From contig NC_081406.1 of assembly GCF_030272615.1 (NCBI RefSeq), forward strand, positions 267,395,692 through 267,459,691: a DNA stretch of 64,000 nucleotides, in the 5' to 3' direction. The DNA is from Cryptomeria japonica (Eukaryota; Streptophyta; Pinopsida; Cupressales; Cupressaceae). The translations under genes and the position numbers were made by a program. Each line of letters opens with the position of its first letter. Position 1 is the first letter of the stretch. This document shows, piece after piece, positions 48,047-58,868 of this stretch. Under the pieces are notes generated by a model. It saw only the letters and a program-made list of their open reading frames with translations, did not search any database and was not told the DNA's origin.

Positions 48047-48912
48047 TGTTAGGGTTCCCACAGATACTGAGAGGGGGGGGGGGTGAATCAGTATCTGACC
48101 AGTTATGAAATTTTCTTAAAACTGAATATGTAGAATATAAAGTAACAGTATATCGGTATATAAGAATTAATGCAAATAACAGAATCAAAAGCATCCACAT
48201 GAAAAGAACACCATAACACAAGATGTTTAATGAGGAAACCCGGTGTGGGAAAAACCACGATGGGATTTGTGACCCACAATATTCACTTACTGGCCAATAA
48301 GAGAATATTACTTACAATAGGGGCCTGCACATGCAGGAAGGCCAACTGCCTAGAGCTCATTGCTCAACAAGAAGTCACACTGACCTACAATGAGGATTTG
48401 CACAAATCCAATATTCTGTACTGCTTTACAATAGCATCTTCAATGCCAAATTCAGTACCGGTTCTTGCTCTGTTCTTTACATATACCCTTGACCTACAAT
48501 TCGCACATTAGGTCTGCCTTATAATTTTTTATTACATTCTATCCATATCCTACAAATGCCTACAATGATCTCTTTTATATACAAGAGTCATTTTACAATT
48601 TGCCAAGTCGGCTTACAATGATAAACAAAATATTACATATCAAAAGTCCTGTCGGCCTCTGTGCCGGTATACATATTTCCTTCTGTGACGGTGTACATCT
48701 TCTATGCCGGTGCCGATGTAGATTGATTTTGTTGATGCCGGAGCAATGTTCTATTTGAGTAATGCTTTGCCGGTGCCATAGGATTGCAAGGTTGCCTGTG
48801 TAATGCTTTGCCGGTATAATGTCTTGCCGGTGCCATAGGATTGCAAGGTTGCCATCAATGACAAAACCTTCAATCACACACAATGTCTCATTGAAGTGTC
48901 CATATGCCAACA
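48047..48912 (-). repeat. 5' LTR of element B
   Basis: Right LTR copy. It has a G11 run at about 48073 (G8 in the partner), a shortened 57-bp array and a small extra segment around 48690. It is otherwise nearly the same as 42201-43117. Confidence 0.92.
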
Positions 48913-48917
48913 TTAAT

Positions 48918-49085
48918 GAGTAGAATTCCTTTGAAAGGTAGATCAGGAGGTTTCCACTTGATCTCTTTTCTAATAGCAACCTTGGGTGTATTAATGAGTA
49001 GACTTCCTTTGAAAGGTAGAGATAGAGGTATTGATCGCCATTTACATTCTTAATACGAAGACCTTGTTTGATTCCTTTAATAGCC
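48918..49085 (-). mobile_element. LINE B, segment upstream of RNase H
   Basis: This continues the LINE B sequence across element B. A unit of about 76-78 bp (GTTTCCACTTGATCTCTTTT ... TTTGAAAGGTAGA) is present twice. Element B sits inside the first copy, and the second copy follows intact to about 49020. The minus strand reads LLINTPKVAIRKEIKWKPP, the linker leading into the RNase H domain. Beyond about 49085 the LINE cannot be followed, so it is probably 5'-truncated, as LINE copies usually are. Confidence 0.6.
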
Positions 49086-50011
49086 CAATCAATTAAAAAT
49101 GATGTTCACACTAAATTATCATAAGAACAACAATTTTCACATGGGATAATTAATTTATCTAGATCAATTAGTCCAAAAATGGTGATTCAATTTTTTTATA
49201 TTTTATTACTTTCTAAGCAATTTGGATTGGAAGTGCTTTAAGACAACGGTGCTAAGGTTACTCATGCTTGTTTGAATTATTATTTCTCTTTTCCTAACAC
49301 TTTCAATATTTCAGAGCATTTGCAATGATTAATTTGATCAAACTTGTGTAAAAGGTAAAACTAGAAATTTCAATGTTAATCCAACTATCTACACTTGCTC
49401 AAACTGTAAGTAAGAAAACTGAAATGACACTAGGAACTAAGTTGCAATATAATAGAATTGAAAAAAATGATTTTTGTCATATTTTTGAATGATAGACACA
49501 ATCATAGCACAACCTTGTATACTATAATTCTCACTAATGATTTATCTTTGTCGAAACCTAATCATTGTTGTTTATTGAATCCCTCAAAGTACCTATAAAT
49601 ATCAATATTTGTAAAGTAAAATTTTATTTGAAGTCATTTTGAATATTCTTGTACTAAATAACATAGACACGTGTTCAAAAATCACCAATTTATCATTGAA
49701 GTGTAGATTTTTTTTTTTAATCAAAGGACAAACCCAAGTAAATGGTTTTCTTTTCCACTCCCTCATAATAGGTACATAAACTAAGAAGGGTATAGATGAG
49801 TTGTGTGACTATTATCAACTTCCTGACTAGTTTGATGGTACAATTTACTCTAACTATTTGAACAATGTAGGAGCTTAATAGAATAAGAAAGCCCTCATAC
49901 TATATAAATTTTATTTCATCATAAATATGATAATTTACTAATACATGTCCATGGATACATTTTGTATGGATCTTACCTTTCACATTTGTGGATTAACTTC
50001 ATGTTATTCAT
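49086..50011. other. AT-rich spacer between LINE B and LINE A
   Basis: No gene, repeat or element recognised in either strand. Confidence 0.55.
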
Positions 50012-50208
50012 GTTTTTGATTAAGGAAAACCAGGTTTTAAGGGACCTGAAACCCACTTACATATCGAAAAGAAAAGCATTAGAGAAATAAGAGAGGACAA
50101 AACAAAGAGAGAAAGGCTACAAAAGAACTACACAAAAGACAACAGCCAAAGAAAAGAACAACAAAAGACCAGTGAGAAACTGGCACACCTAAAACATAAC
50201 TAGAGCAT

Positions 50209-52138
50209 TTAGGTGAAAATATTTATGGTCTCCTCAACATCCCTGACAAGCATCATCATCACATTTTCTGCCTCTTTAAGGTCTTTACTTTCCTGCACCT
50301 GTTGATTACCTTTGGTCTTCAGCTCCAACTCTTTAGCATTTTGCCTAGTTCTGCGTCCAGAAGAATGTTGGATAGAGCTAGAACTTGGCTCATCATCAAC
50401 AATCACAATGTCTTTATTCTACTTATCCTTCTCCAGGCATGCAACCAACACATTCATATTTTGGGAAGACACCTTCAACACAGCCAAGCTATGCTCCATT
50501 AATTTTCTCAAAGCACTCTCGATTTTTTGAATCCTGTTGTTTATCAATTCATTATCAGACTCACCCTTTTTTGAGTGTCCTCACCACATCCTCCAGGTGC
50601 TTCAAATCTCCCTTTATGATCTCACCTTCCGACTAGTCCAGAATTTATTTTTCATCCGCTGCTTCACTATTATCCTTAGAATTTTCCTCTTTTCCTTTAT
50701 TATTAATATCCTTAACCACATTATCAATTTTGAGCTCCAACTCTCTCTGTTTTTCCTGAATGTTGGTAATATTATCAATCACCCACTTCTAGAAATTAAA
50801 CATTTTCAGGGAGCTATTTCTAGCAGCATTCAAAATAGTATCTGCATCCTCCATGTCCTGGGTAGAATCCTTAGACCTAGGGTTGCCCTCCTCCATATTA
50901 TTCTGAACCTCATCCCTATTGTTTGTATCATAGGGACTCTCCTTCTCCTCTGACTCATCAAAATCCTCTTTACCTTGCTCATTATCCTTGTCTCCTTCCT
51001 CACCCTCCACCTCCTTCTCCTGCTCATGCTTCGCCTCCTTTTCCACCTCCTTCTCCTGCTCCTGTTCAGGATCAATCGTCTCTTCAACGTCTTCTTCAAC
51101 TTTCTTACTAACCCTCAATTTCTTTTTAGGGGGAGGATTGGTAGAATCCTCATCAGACTCAGAACTGTCATAATCCTCAGAGATATGGGCATTCTCCACA
51201 AAGGGATCATCCTTATTAGCCTTAACTCTATCCTTAAGATACTCATAAATTAACAGAATAAGACCTTGGTGGGAAATGGCATAGGAATTGGGTTTCTTAG
51301 CATGGTCGGCCAGACTGTCATTAAGGGAGGAGGCCAAATAGAAGGGTAGAGATATCTTAGAGCCATGGCGAAAGTGATTAAGGATAACAAAGTGATAATT
51401 ATAGACTTTCGAAAACCAACCATCAACAATAAGATACTCCATTAACACTTTCAATATTTTTTGCCAAAAGGATTTTACTTGGTTGGGGAGATAATAGGAA
51501 ATATTATCCTTTTTGGCAAGGTGAGCCCTTTCTTCTTCGTTCTTGGGGAAAATTTTGATGGCTTCCACTGAGAACTGATGATCTCTATAAAACTTGATGT
51601 CGTCCTTCTACAAACCAGTCACTTCAGCCACCAAATCTTCATCCACTCTCTAGGTCTGACCAAATAGAGTAACTATGTTATTTTTCCAGCCCTTGGCAAA
51701 ACCACGGGATACAGAGTTCTTGCTCCCATGCAATTTCTCCATATAATCAGTGAAGCCATTTTTATGCAGCCTTCTCCAAATTTTCCTTTCACCCTTCCAA
51801 CTATCATAGTTGGTGGGCTCATTACAGTTGATATTTCCTCCCATAATGTAGTAGTTGTTCAAATTGAAATCCTCAAGGGAGCACAAACTGACCAGATGCT
51901 GAAGAACAGAGAAGCTGGAATCGAAAACCAAGGTAATTTTCTTGTTTTTCAAGTAGCCCTTTAAAACATGCAAATTAACCCAGTAATTAATATGATAAGG
52001 CCCTTCACACCTATACTCATTAGCACGATGCCTGAGACAGGTCATCATCTGACAATCCGCCTGACTCCAAACTCTATCATTGAAGTTCGAACCAAAAAGG
52101 GTAATAATGAGATTAATATGTACCATTGATCCTGTCAT
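50209..52138 (-). pseudogene. Third ORF of LINE A downstream of RNase H, unknown protein
   Basis: ATG 52138 (MTGSMVHINLIITLFGSN) lies 7 nt after the TAA of ORF2 and in a different frame. Protein-like sequence continues, mostly in one frame, to a stop at 50209 (inferred length about 640 residues) with stops near 51650, 51606, 50789 and 50645 and a frame change near 50570. The first 360 residues look globular (FNDRVWSQADCQMMTCLRHR, then YNYHFVILNHFRHGSKISLP). Residues 390-470 are an extremely acidic/basic Glu-Lys stretch, and the C-terminus has coiled-coil segments (KIESALRKLMEHSLAVLKVS). I recognise no family. It is not an L1 ORF1 by sequence (no RRM or zinc knuckle). The tight coupling to ORF2 suggests it was translated from the same RNA by reinitiation. 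Confidence 0.6.
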
Positions 52139-52145
52139 AAAATAA

Positions 52146-53059
52146 TTACTCTTGGACTTTGTTCTTACATGATGACTCTCTGATATAATTAGCATCTTCC
52201 ACTAAAATGACCCCTTCATTGGCTAACAAATCGGCTACCCTATTACCTTCCCTAAAGGTATGGGTAATAACCACACTATCATAGACATCTAACATTTTTT
52301 TTGTTGTATCAATGATATTTTGGATATTCCAAGAAGGGGAACTAATACCTTTAATAACCTGAATTATATTGAGGGAATCCCCCTCTAGCCAAATTCTTTT
52401 AAAATTGAAGGCCTGAGAAAGCTGAAGACATTTTAACATTGCCAGAGCTTCTGCAACATGGTTGTTTTGAATTCCAAAGGGAGAAGCAATCGCAGCAACA
52501 CAAAAGCCATAAGAGTTTCTAATAACACCTCCCCCTCCAACATTACTTGGATTTCCTTTAGCTACACCATCAAAGTTCACCTTCACCCAATCATGAGGAG
52601 GGAACCTCCAAACCACATTATCTCTTCTACTCTTCAGATCAGACTTCCAAACCTTATTCATTAATTTCCATTCTGTTAGAATCCTTTTCTCATTATCATT
52701 CATATCAATATAACTACACTGCTTGTTGCTTTTGTGAATGGTGTTGATGTTTTCTTTAATAGCCCTACAAATATTTTCATACACCACCTGAGAAGAACAC
52801 TTAGTCTCCCTAAAAATTCTATTGTTTCTCTCCTTCCAAATATGCCAATGGGTCATAGGAAGAAAAAAGGACCAAAGGGTCTTAATGATGGGAAGCTTGG
52901 TAGGGAAAATCCAATGCTAAAGGACTTCCTTAAAACTATTCTGCATAACCCAATCAACTTTCCATTGCATCCACACTTTACCCTAGATTTCCCAGGTAAA
53001 AGAATGGTGAATGAACAAATGATCCATAGACTCAGCCTCTTTCTAACATAACTCACACC
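52146..53059 (-). pseudogene. LINE A ORF2 C-terminus: zf-RVT and RNase H
   Basis: Right after the copia C insertion site the minus strand reads the reverse-transcriptase zinc-binding block (CELC, stop TAG, KEAESMDHLFIHHSFTWEIW). The linker THWHIWKERNNRIFRE and an RNase H domain follow: VKVNFDGVAKGNPSNVGGGG, NNHVAEALAMLKCLQLS, WLEGDSLNIIQVIKG, FREGNRVADLLANEG. All four catalytic positions (D, E, D, D) are present. The domain is open from 52856 to the TAA at 52146-52148. The frame across the insertion is kept once the element and one TSD copy are left out. Confidence 0.88.
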
Positions 53060-54625
53060 TGTTGGCATTACATTAAGTTTGTTGGTATGATGATATTGAG
53101 AAGGTTGTTGGAGATTGATGATATAATTGATAAAGGATGATTACTGTCTTAATAATATTATTTTGTCATTGATGTCAAGCGATTGATTTTCTAATTCAGT
53201 ATGATGTTGCCATATCTTAAAGAGTATGTTTTGATGAGTATAAAGATGTCGGTAAGTGACACATAAGGAATGTGAAAATGAAGGGGAGTAATAAGTTATT
53301 CAATGGGAAACTATTACTGAGTTAGACAGTGATGAGATTATGTTATTTTGATTGTTTTGATATCCTATATATGTGTATTCGAAGACTGAATAAGGAGGAG
53401 AAAAGATTTCATGCAATAGAATGAGTAAAGGTTTGATACTATTCTATTTTACCGAGCAAGGAGCCAGTCGGTAAATTCCAAGGTTATCGGTGTCGGTTAA
53501 AGAAGGAAGTAGTCACTGAGCATCGTCAAGCAAGAAAAGTTATCGAGACAGTAACCGAGACAAATATAGAATGTCTACCGAGTAAAGTTCAGAATTAACC
53601 GAGCGTCAACCGAGCAGTAACATAATGCATTGGATGAGTAAATACATTATTAAATGAAGGATGCCAATGAGCTAGAGATTTATATAAGATTGGAATGTTG
53701 TGCAAGAAGTTTGTTAAGGATCAACGACAATGAAAATTCAAGAGTTAGATCTACAACACAGATTGAATGGTTATGACTGAGCACAAGTACCAAGGAAGGA
53801 ATACAAGTTTCAAGGCAAGATAAAACATTTTTTTGTTCGAAGGATTCAATGAACCTAGTCAAGTTTGAAGATCTGATGGCTAAGATTAATCATGGGAAAT
53901 GTGATTAAGGAGATTAAGCGGTTAGGAATTGCTTATAAATAAGGAAAAGTTGATGAACAAAGAATGCAGGCAAATAGAAGAACAGTGATGTTGTAGAAGA
54001 GATTACAGAGTACAGAAGATTGAAGATCTGATTGAAGAACAGAGTGAGAAGCCCAACAAGGAGGAAGATAAGTCTTATGTCAAGATGATTTTGAGCACAT
54101 AGAGTCTGCTATAACATTTCAGATGTGAAGTTGCAGATATATTTTATTACTGTTATTTATTTTTGTAAGTGACAGGAAATCTCTTAACCGAGTGGACCTA
54201 ATAGTCTTATTTGTAAATCCTCTAGTAAGGTAACATTCTAATTAAGTGTTTGAAATCATTTGACAAGGTCACTTCTAACAAAGTGCAAGATTCTGATAGA
54301 TTTGAGGGAAATCCCTTGACCGGGTCACATCTAGCAATGTGTTTATGTAATCTTTAACAGGATTGGCTTTTAACCGAGCATACTCTAGAAGAGTATATTT
54401 TCTTCGCGGGTCCGAAATCCCATAGTGGTTTTTCCCTATTTGGGTTTCCATGTTAAATCTGGTGTTAAATGTGTTTTGATGTTTCAAGTTTATCAGTTTA
54501 TGAGTTTGAATGATTTACAATCATAGTTGCATATCAAGTAAGTTCTGCCGAGGTTGAATCTGATTAAGAGTTTGAATTGTGAGTTTATTTGATTCATCCC
54601 CCCCCCCCCTCTCATTAAACTAACA
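53060..54625 (+). repeat. 5' LTR of copia C
   Basis: 1566 bp, TGTTGGCATTACATT ... AAACTAACA. A C12 tract lies at about 54598-54609, shortly before the end, and GTGGTTTTTCCC at about 54425. It contains a 77-bp segment (53808-53884) that is missing from the 3' LTR, at a site bounded by AAG. Confidence 0.95.
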
Positions 54626-54627
54626 AT

Positions 54628-54639
54628 TGGTATTAGAGC
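54628..54639 (+). other. Primer binding site of copia C
   Basis: TGGTATTAGAGC, two bases inside the 5' LTR. It differs by one base from the initiator-Met tRNA consensus TGGTATCAGAGC. Confidence 0.92.
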
Positions 54640-54687
54640 TAGAACTCCGAAATAAAAGTTTAAAGGAGCTTGAGGCAAGATCCGAAG

Positions 54688-57600
54688 ATGTATAAAAGGG
54701 ATGCACCAAAGTTGAACAACTCAAGTTTCTCCACATGGCATAAAAGAATGAAGCTGCACTTATCAGGAATTGGAGAATATGCAACATATTATCTAGAGAA
54801 TGATTACACTGCACCTAGCACCTACCCTATGACGATGGAAGAAATAAAGGCAAAGCAAGAACATATTCAAGCAATGATTGAAATAACATCAACATTGACC
54901 AAATCAGAGTTTAATGATCTAGAAGGTTGTAATGATGCCAAAGCTATGTGGGATAAGCTTACATCTGTGTATGGTGGTGATGAACATGTTCAAAGAGCAA
55001 AAGTAGACAGTCTAAGAGGACAACTTGAATCCATGAGAATGAATGAAGGTGAGAACGTAATCCGATACAGTACAAGGTTAAAGGAAACTATCAATCAAAT
55101 CAAAGGAGTAGGAGGAACTATTAAAGAAAAGGATGTAACAAGTAAGTTACTGAGAACACTTCTACCTGCTTATGTCATTCGAGTCTCTACAATTAATGAA
55201 TTAAGGTCTGTACCAAAAATTCTAGTCTCTTTGGATGCTACTATCGGTAAGCTACATGCTTTTGAGTTAAGTAATTTTGATAATAGTGGGTCTTCGATAA
55301 ACAAAGTTGAATCTGCATTTAGTTCTTTTCATCTTGGTGAATCTAATGATTACAATGATAGAATGTATAAGTATGTTGAAGGAAATCATAGTGGAGCAAG
55401 TGAGAGATTTCACAAAAACAAGGAAGAAGTACATAAACTATATGAGAAAATCAGAAAGCAAGAAGAGTTTGAAGCATTATTGGCCAGAAGGTTACCGAGA
55501 GGCAAAGGTAAGTATAAAGGAAAGCTACCTTTAAAATGTTTTAACTGTGATAAAATTGGACATATGGCTTCTAACTGTCCTGACAAAGAATCTAGTGAAA
55601 AGAGAGAATACAGAGATGAAAGACAGAAAGACAACCAATACAGAGGGCACCGAGACTTCAGAAGGAGAGATATAAAGACATGCCTAGTAGCTGATGAGGA
55701 ATCCAATGATGATAAATTTGATGGGACTGAGACAGAGGAAGTTGTATATGTGGCTATCAAAGATGGATTAGATGAAGAAAGGTATGAAGAAAAAGCCTTA
55801 ATATCACACATAAATAATAATGATTCTTGGACCATAGATAGTGGATGCTCACATCACATGACAGGTGATAAACACAAGTTTGTTAAATTAGAAGATTATG
55901 ATGGAGGTTATGTAAGATTTGGCAATGATGCAACATGTCCTGTGAAAGGTAAAGGTTATATCACACTTCTTGACAATGCTAAATGTGATGATGTATATTG
56001 GGTTGAAGGTTTGAAATACAATTTGTTGAGTGTAGCACAACTAAACAATACAGGGTACCGAATAGAATTTCAGAAAGGAATTGTCAAAGCTCATGACAAA
56101 CATGGAAAGTTGGTTTCTATCGGGACTCAAACAAGAGGTAATAAATTTCATCTTGACTCAACTCGGAACAATTGTCTGTATGAAAAAATAGAAGATACTT
56201 GGTTATCGCATAAAAGGTTTTGTCATGTAAATTTTGATAACCCGATCAAAATAAGTAAGAAGCACTGAGTAAGAGGTCTACCGAGCTTGGAAAAACTTGA
56301 GAATGCAATATGCCGAGGATGCCACATGGGTAAGATGACAAAATCAAGCTTTACAAGTAAGTCTTACACTTCTAAAGGAATTTTAGATCTTGTACACATT
56401 GATCTTTGTGGTCCTATGAAAGTTCAAAGTTATTATGGCGATAAATACTTCATATTATTTGTGGATGATTACTCAAGGATGATGTCAGTTATGTTTTTAA
56501 AAGAGAAATCAGAAGCCTTTCAAATGTTCAAATGGTATAAGGCAAGAGTTGAAAAAGAAATAGGAAGATAGTTGAAATGTCTAAGATTTGATAGAGGAGG
56601 AGAGTTCATTTCAGATGAATTTAACTTATTTTGCAATGATCATGGTATAAAGAGACAAGTGTCTGCACTGAGAACACCACAACAAAATGGGATAGCTAAA
56701 AGAAGAAACAGATCAATTGTAGATTGTGCCAGAACTTTGATGATAGAAAAGAGAGTACCTCAAATATTTTGGAGAGAAGCAATAAGCACTGCAATTTACA
56801 CCCAGAACTGAGTACAACTGAAGAAAGGAACTATGAAGACACCGTCTGAAATCTGGTATGACAAGAAACAAAATGTAAGTTATTTAAAAATATTTGGAAG
56901 TAGATGTTATGTTCACAAATATGACAAAAATGGAAAATTTGATCAGAAAAGTGAGGAAGGAACATTTCTTGGTTATTCCTCTAGGAGTAAAGCATTTAAA
57001 TGTCTAATCAAATCATCTAACAAAATAGTGGAAAGTGCAAATGTGAAAATTGATGAATTTGCAGAAAGGAATGATGAAGGAAATTCCAAAGAACCAGAAG
57101 ATTATGAAGAGTTTGTATATGTACAACCGAGAAGTCTTACCGAGAAAGCCGATGAAGAAAATACTCAGTTACCGAGTGATGAAGAAGATCATACAGAGCC
57201 TATCGAGCCTATATTAACATCAAGTTAGATTATAGGAGATAAGGATGCTCCAGTGATGACAAGGAACAAACTGAGACATAACACATGTCTGATATCCGAG
57301 TTTGAACCGAGGATAGTAAAAGAGGCATTAAGCAATGAAGATTGGGTGAATGTTATGACAGAAGAGATTGAGCAAATCAAGAAAAATGAAACATGGACAC
57401 TGGTCCTAAGACCAAAAGAGAAAAATGTAATCGGTACAAAGTGGATTTTCGGAAATAAGCTAAATGAAAAAGGTGAGGTCATTCAGAATAAAGCAAGGCT
57501 AGTTTGCAAAGGTTATGCTCAAGAAGAAGGAATAGACTATGGTGAGACTTTTGCACCTATGGCAAGACTTAAGGGAGTGAGAACATTGTTGTCACATGCT

Positions 57601-58856
57601 GCTCACAAAAATTTCAAGGTATATCAAATGGATGTTAAATATGCATTTTTGAATGGTATACTAGAAGAAGAAGTCTATATTGAACAGCCTGAAGGATTTA
57701 TTGAAGAGAAGAATAAAGATCAGGTATGTAAGTTGAACAAAGATTTATATGGCCTAAAGAAAGCACCTAGAGCATCGTATGAAAGGTTGCACTCTTACTT
57801 AATAAAGATTGGATTTATAAGGACTAGTGAAAAGAACAACATGTATATGAAGAATGATAAGGATAATTGAATATTGATTTCAACCATATTTGTAGATGAT
57901 ATTATTTTTTGTGGAAATGATTCTTTATGTAAGAACTTTGGAAATGAAATGTGCAAAGAATTTGAGATGTCATTAATCGATGAAATAAAGTATTTTATAG
58001 GTTTACAAATACTGCAAATGAAAAATGGGATTTTCATTACTCAATCCAAGTATATAAAGGAAATCTTGAAGAAATTTGGAATGGAGGATTCTAAATCTTT
58101 AAGTACTCCTATGACTACTAATTGTAAACTATCAAAGAATGATGAATCTACATCTGTTGATGAGACACTTTACCGATCTATGATTGGAAAGTTGCAATAT
58201 GTAGTTCACAACAGGCCTGATATAGCACATGCAATAGGTATAGCTGCAAGTTTTTTTGCAGATCCCAAAGAAACCCATATGACAACAATCAAGAGAATTT
58301 TCAGATACTTGAGAGGCACTGAATATTATGGTTTACTATATAAAAAGAGGAATGATTTTGACTTAAGATTCTATACTGATGCTGATTGGGCAAGAAATAT
58401 TGATGACAGGAAAAGCACAAGCGGTGGAGCTTTCTTTTTGGGAGAAAGACTAGTGAGTTGGCTTAGCAAGAAACAAGGATGCATTTCACAGTCAACAACT
58501 GAAGCTGAATATGTCGCTACAACATTGAATTGTACCAATATAACATGGATCAAACAACTGTTGGAAGGTATGAATGAGACAGTTACTGAGCCAGTAACTA
58601 TATTTTGTGATAATACAAGTGCTATTAACATTTCAAAGAATCCGGTAATGCACTCTAAGACAAAGCATATTTCTATAAAATATCATTATCTATGAGAAGA
58701 AGTTCAAGAAAAGAAGTTCAAGAAAAGAAAGTTGTGCTGGAATATGTTAGCACAAAGGAACAAATAGCAGACATCTTCACAAAGCCACTGCCAAGGGACA
58801 CTTTTGAGTATCTCAGAAGTAAGTTAGGGGTCCTACCCCTATCTAGTACTCACTAA
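54688..58856 (+). pseudogene. Copia C gag-pol polyprotein, single frame with point stops
   Basis: The ATG at 54688 (MYKRDAPKLNNSSFSTWHKR) is preferred. Domains in order: gag; CCHC knuckle CFNCDKIGHMASNC (about 55537-55578); protease TIDSGCSHHMTG (DSG at 55837-55845); integrase (HVNF ... CRGCHMGK, then HIDLCGP, RFDRGGEF) in which the NGIAKRRN block has Lys for the expected catalytic Glu; RT ([31 protein letters not shown] with an intact FVDD near 57886); and RNase H (YTDADWARN, STTEAEYVA, SKTKHISIKYHYL). The same frame holds for 4 kb, broken only by TGA 56266, TAG 56569, TGA 56809, TAG 57226, TGA 57868 and TGA 58693. A 14-bp tandem duplication at 58698-58725 then shifts the last 45 residues, which end at TAA 58854. 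Confidence 0.95.
58698..58725 (+). repeat. 14-bp tandem duplication in copia C RNase H
   Basis: AGAAGTTCAAGAAA occurs twice in direct succession (58698-58711, 58712-58725). It shifts the frame just before the conserved C-terminal block (IADIFTKPLPRDTFEYL), which continues in the new frame. Confidence 0.95.
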
Positions 58857-58868
58857 CAGAGTTCGGTT

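Larger units (their letters stand above)
42201..48912 (-). mobile_element. Non-autonomous LTR retrotransposon B with two ORFs and no pol
   Basis: LTRs at 42201-43117 (917 bp) and 48047-48912 (866 bp) start TGTTAGGGTTCCC and end TATGCCAACA on the plus strand. The flanking five bases are TTAAT on both sides (42196-42200 and 48913-48917). On the minus strand a primer site TGGTATCAAAGC follows the 5' LTR, and a polypurine tract CCAAAGGGGGAGAT precedes the 3' LTR. Inside are only a gag-like ORF and a second long ORF. I find no D-S/T-G protease, HHCC/DDE integrase, YVDD or RNase H motif in any frame. LTR termini, polypurine junction and the poly-C tract match copia A and C, so B is probably mobilised by that lineage. 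Confidence 0.9.
50012..53059 (-). mobile_element. LINE A, 3' part (zinc finger, RNase H, third ORF, 3' UTR)
   Basis: The minus strand ends near 50012 with TGGTTTTCCTTAATCAAAAA, a typical plant L1 3' end. Coding blocks on the same strand join up with the endonuclease-RT part at 60018-64000, the two halves being separated by copia C with TSD ACACC. See the individual entries. Confidence 0.85.

Noticed and set aside
48230-48511. Plus-strand ORF present twice (also at 42381-42662)
   Set aside because: It is LTR sequence of element B in antisense. The duplication is the LTR pair itself, not a conserved gene.
50830-51253. Arg-rich and Leu-rich ORFs in other frames
   Set aside because: They mirror the Glu/Lys-rich low-complexity part of the third ORF of LINE A.
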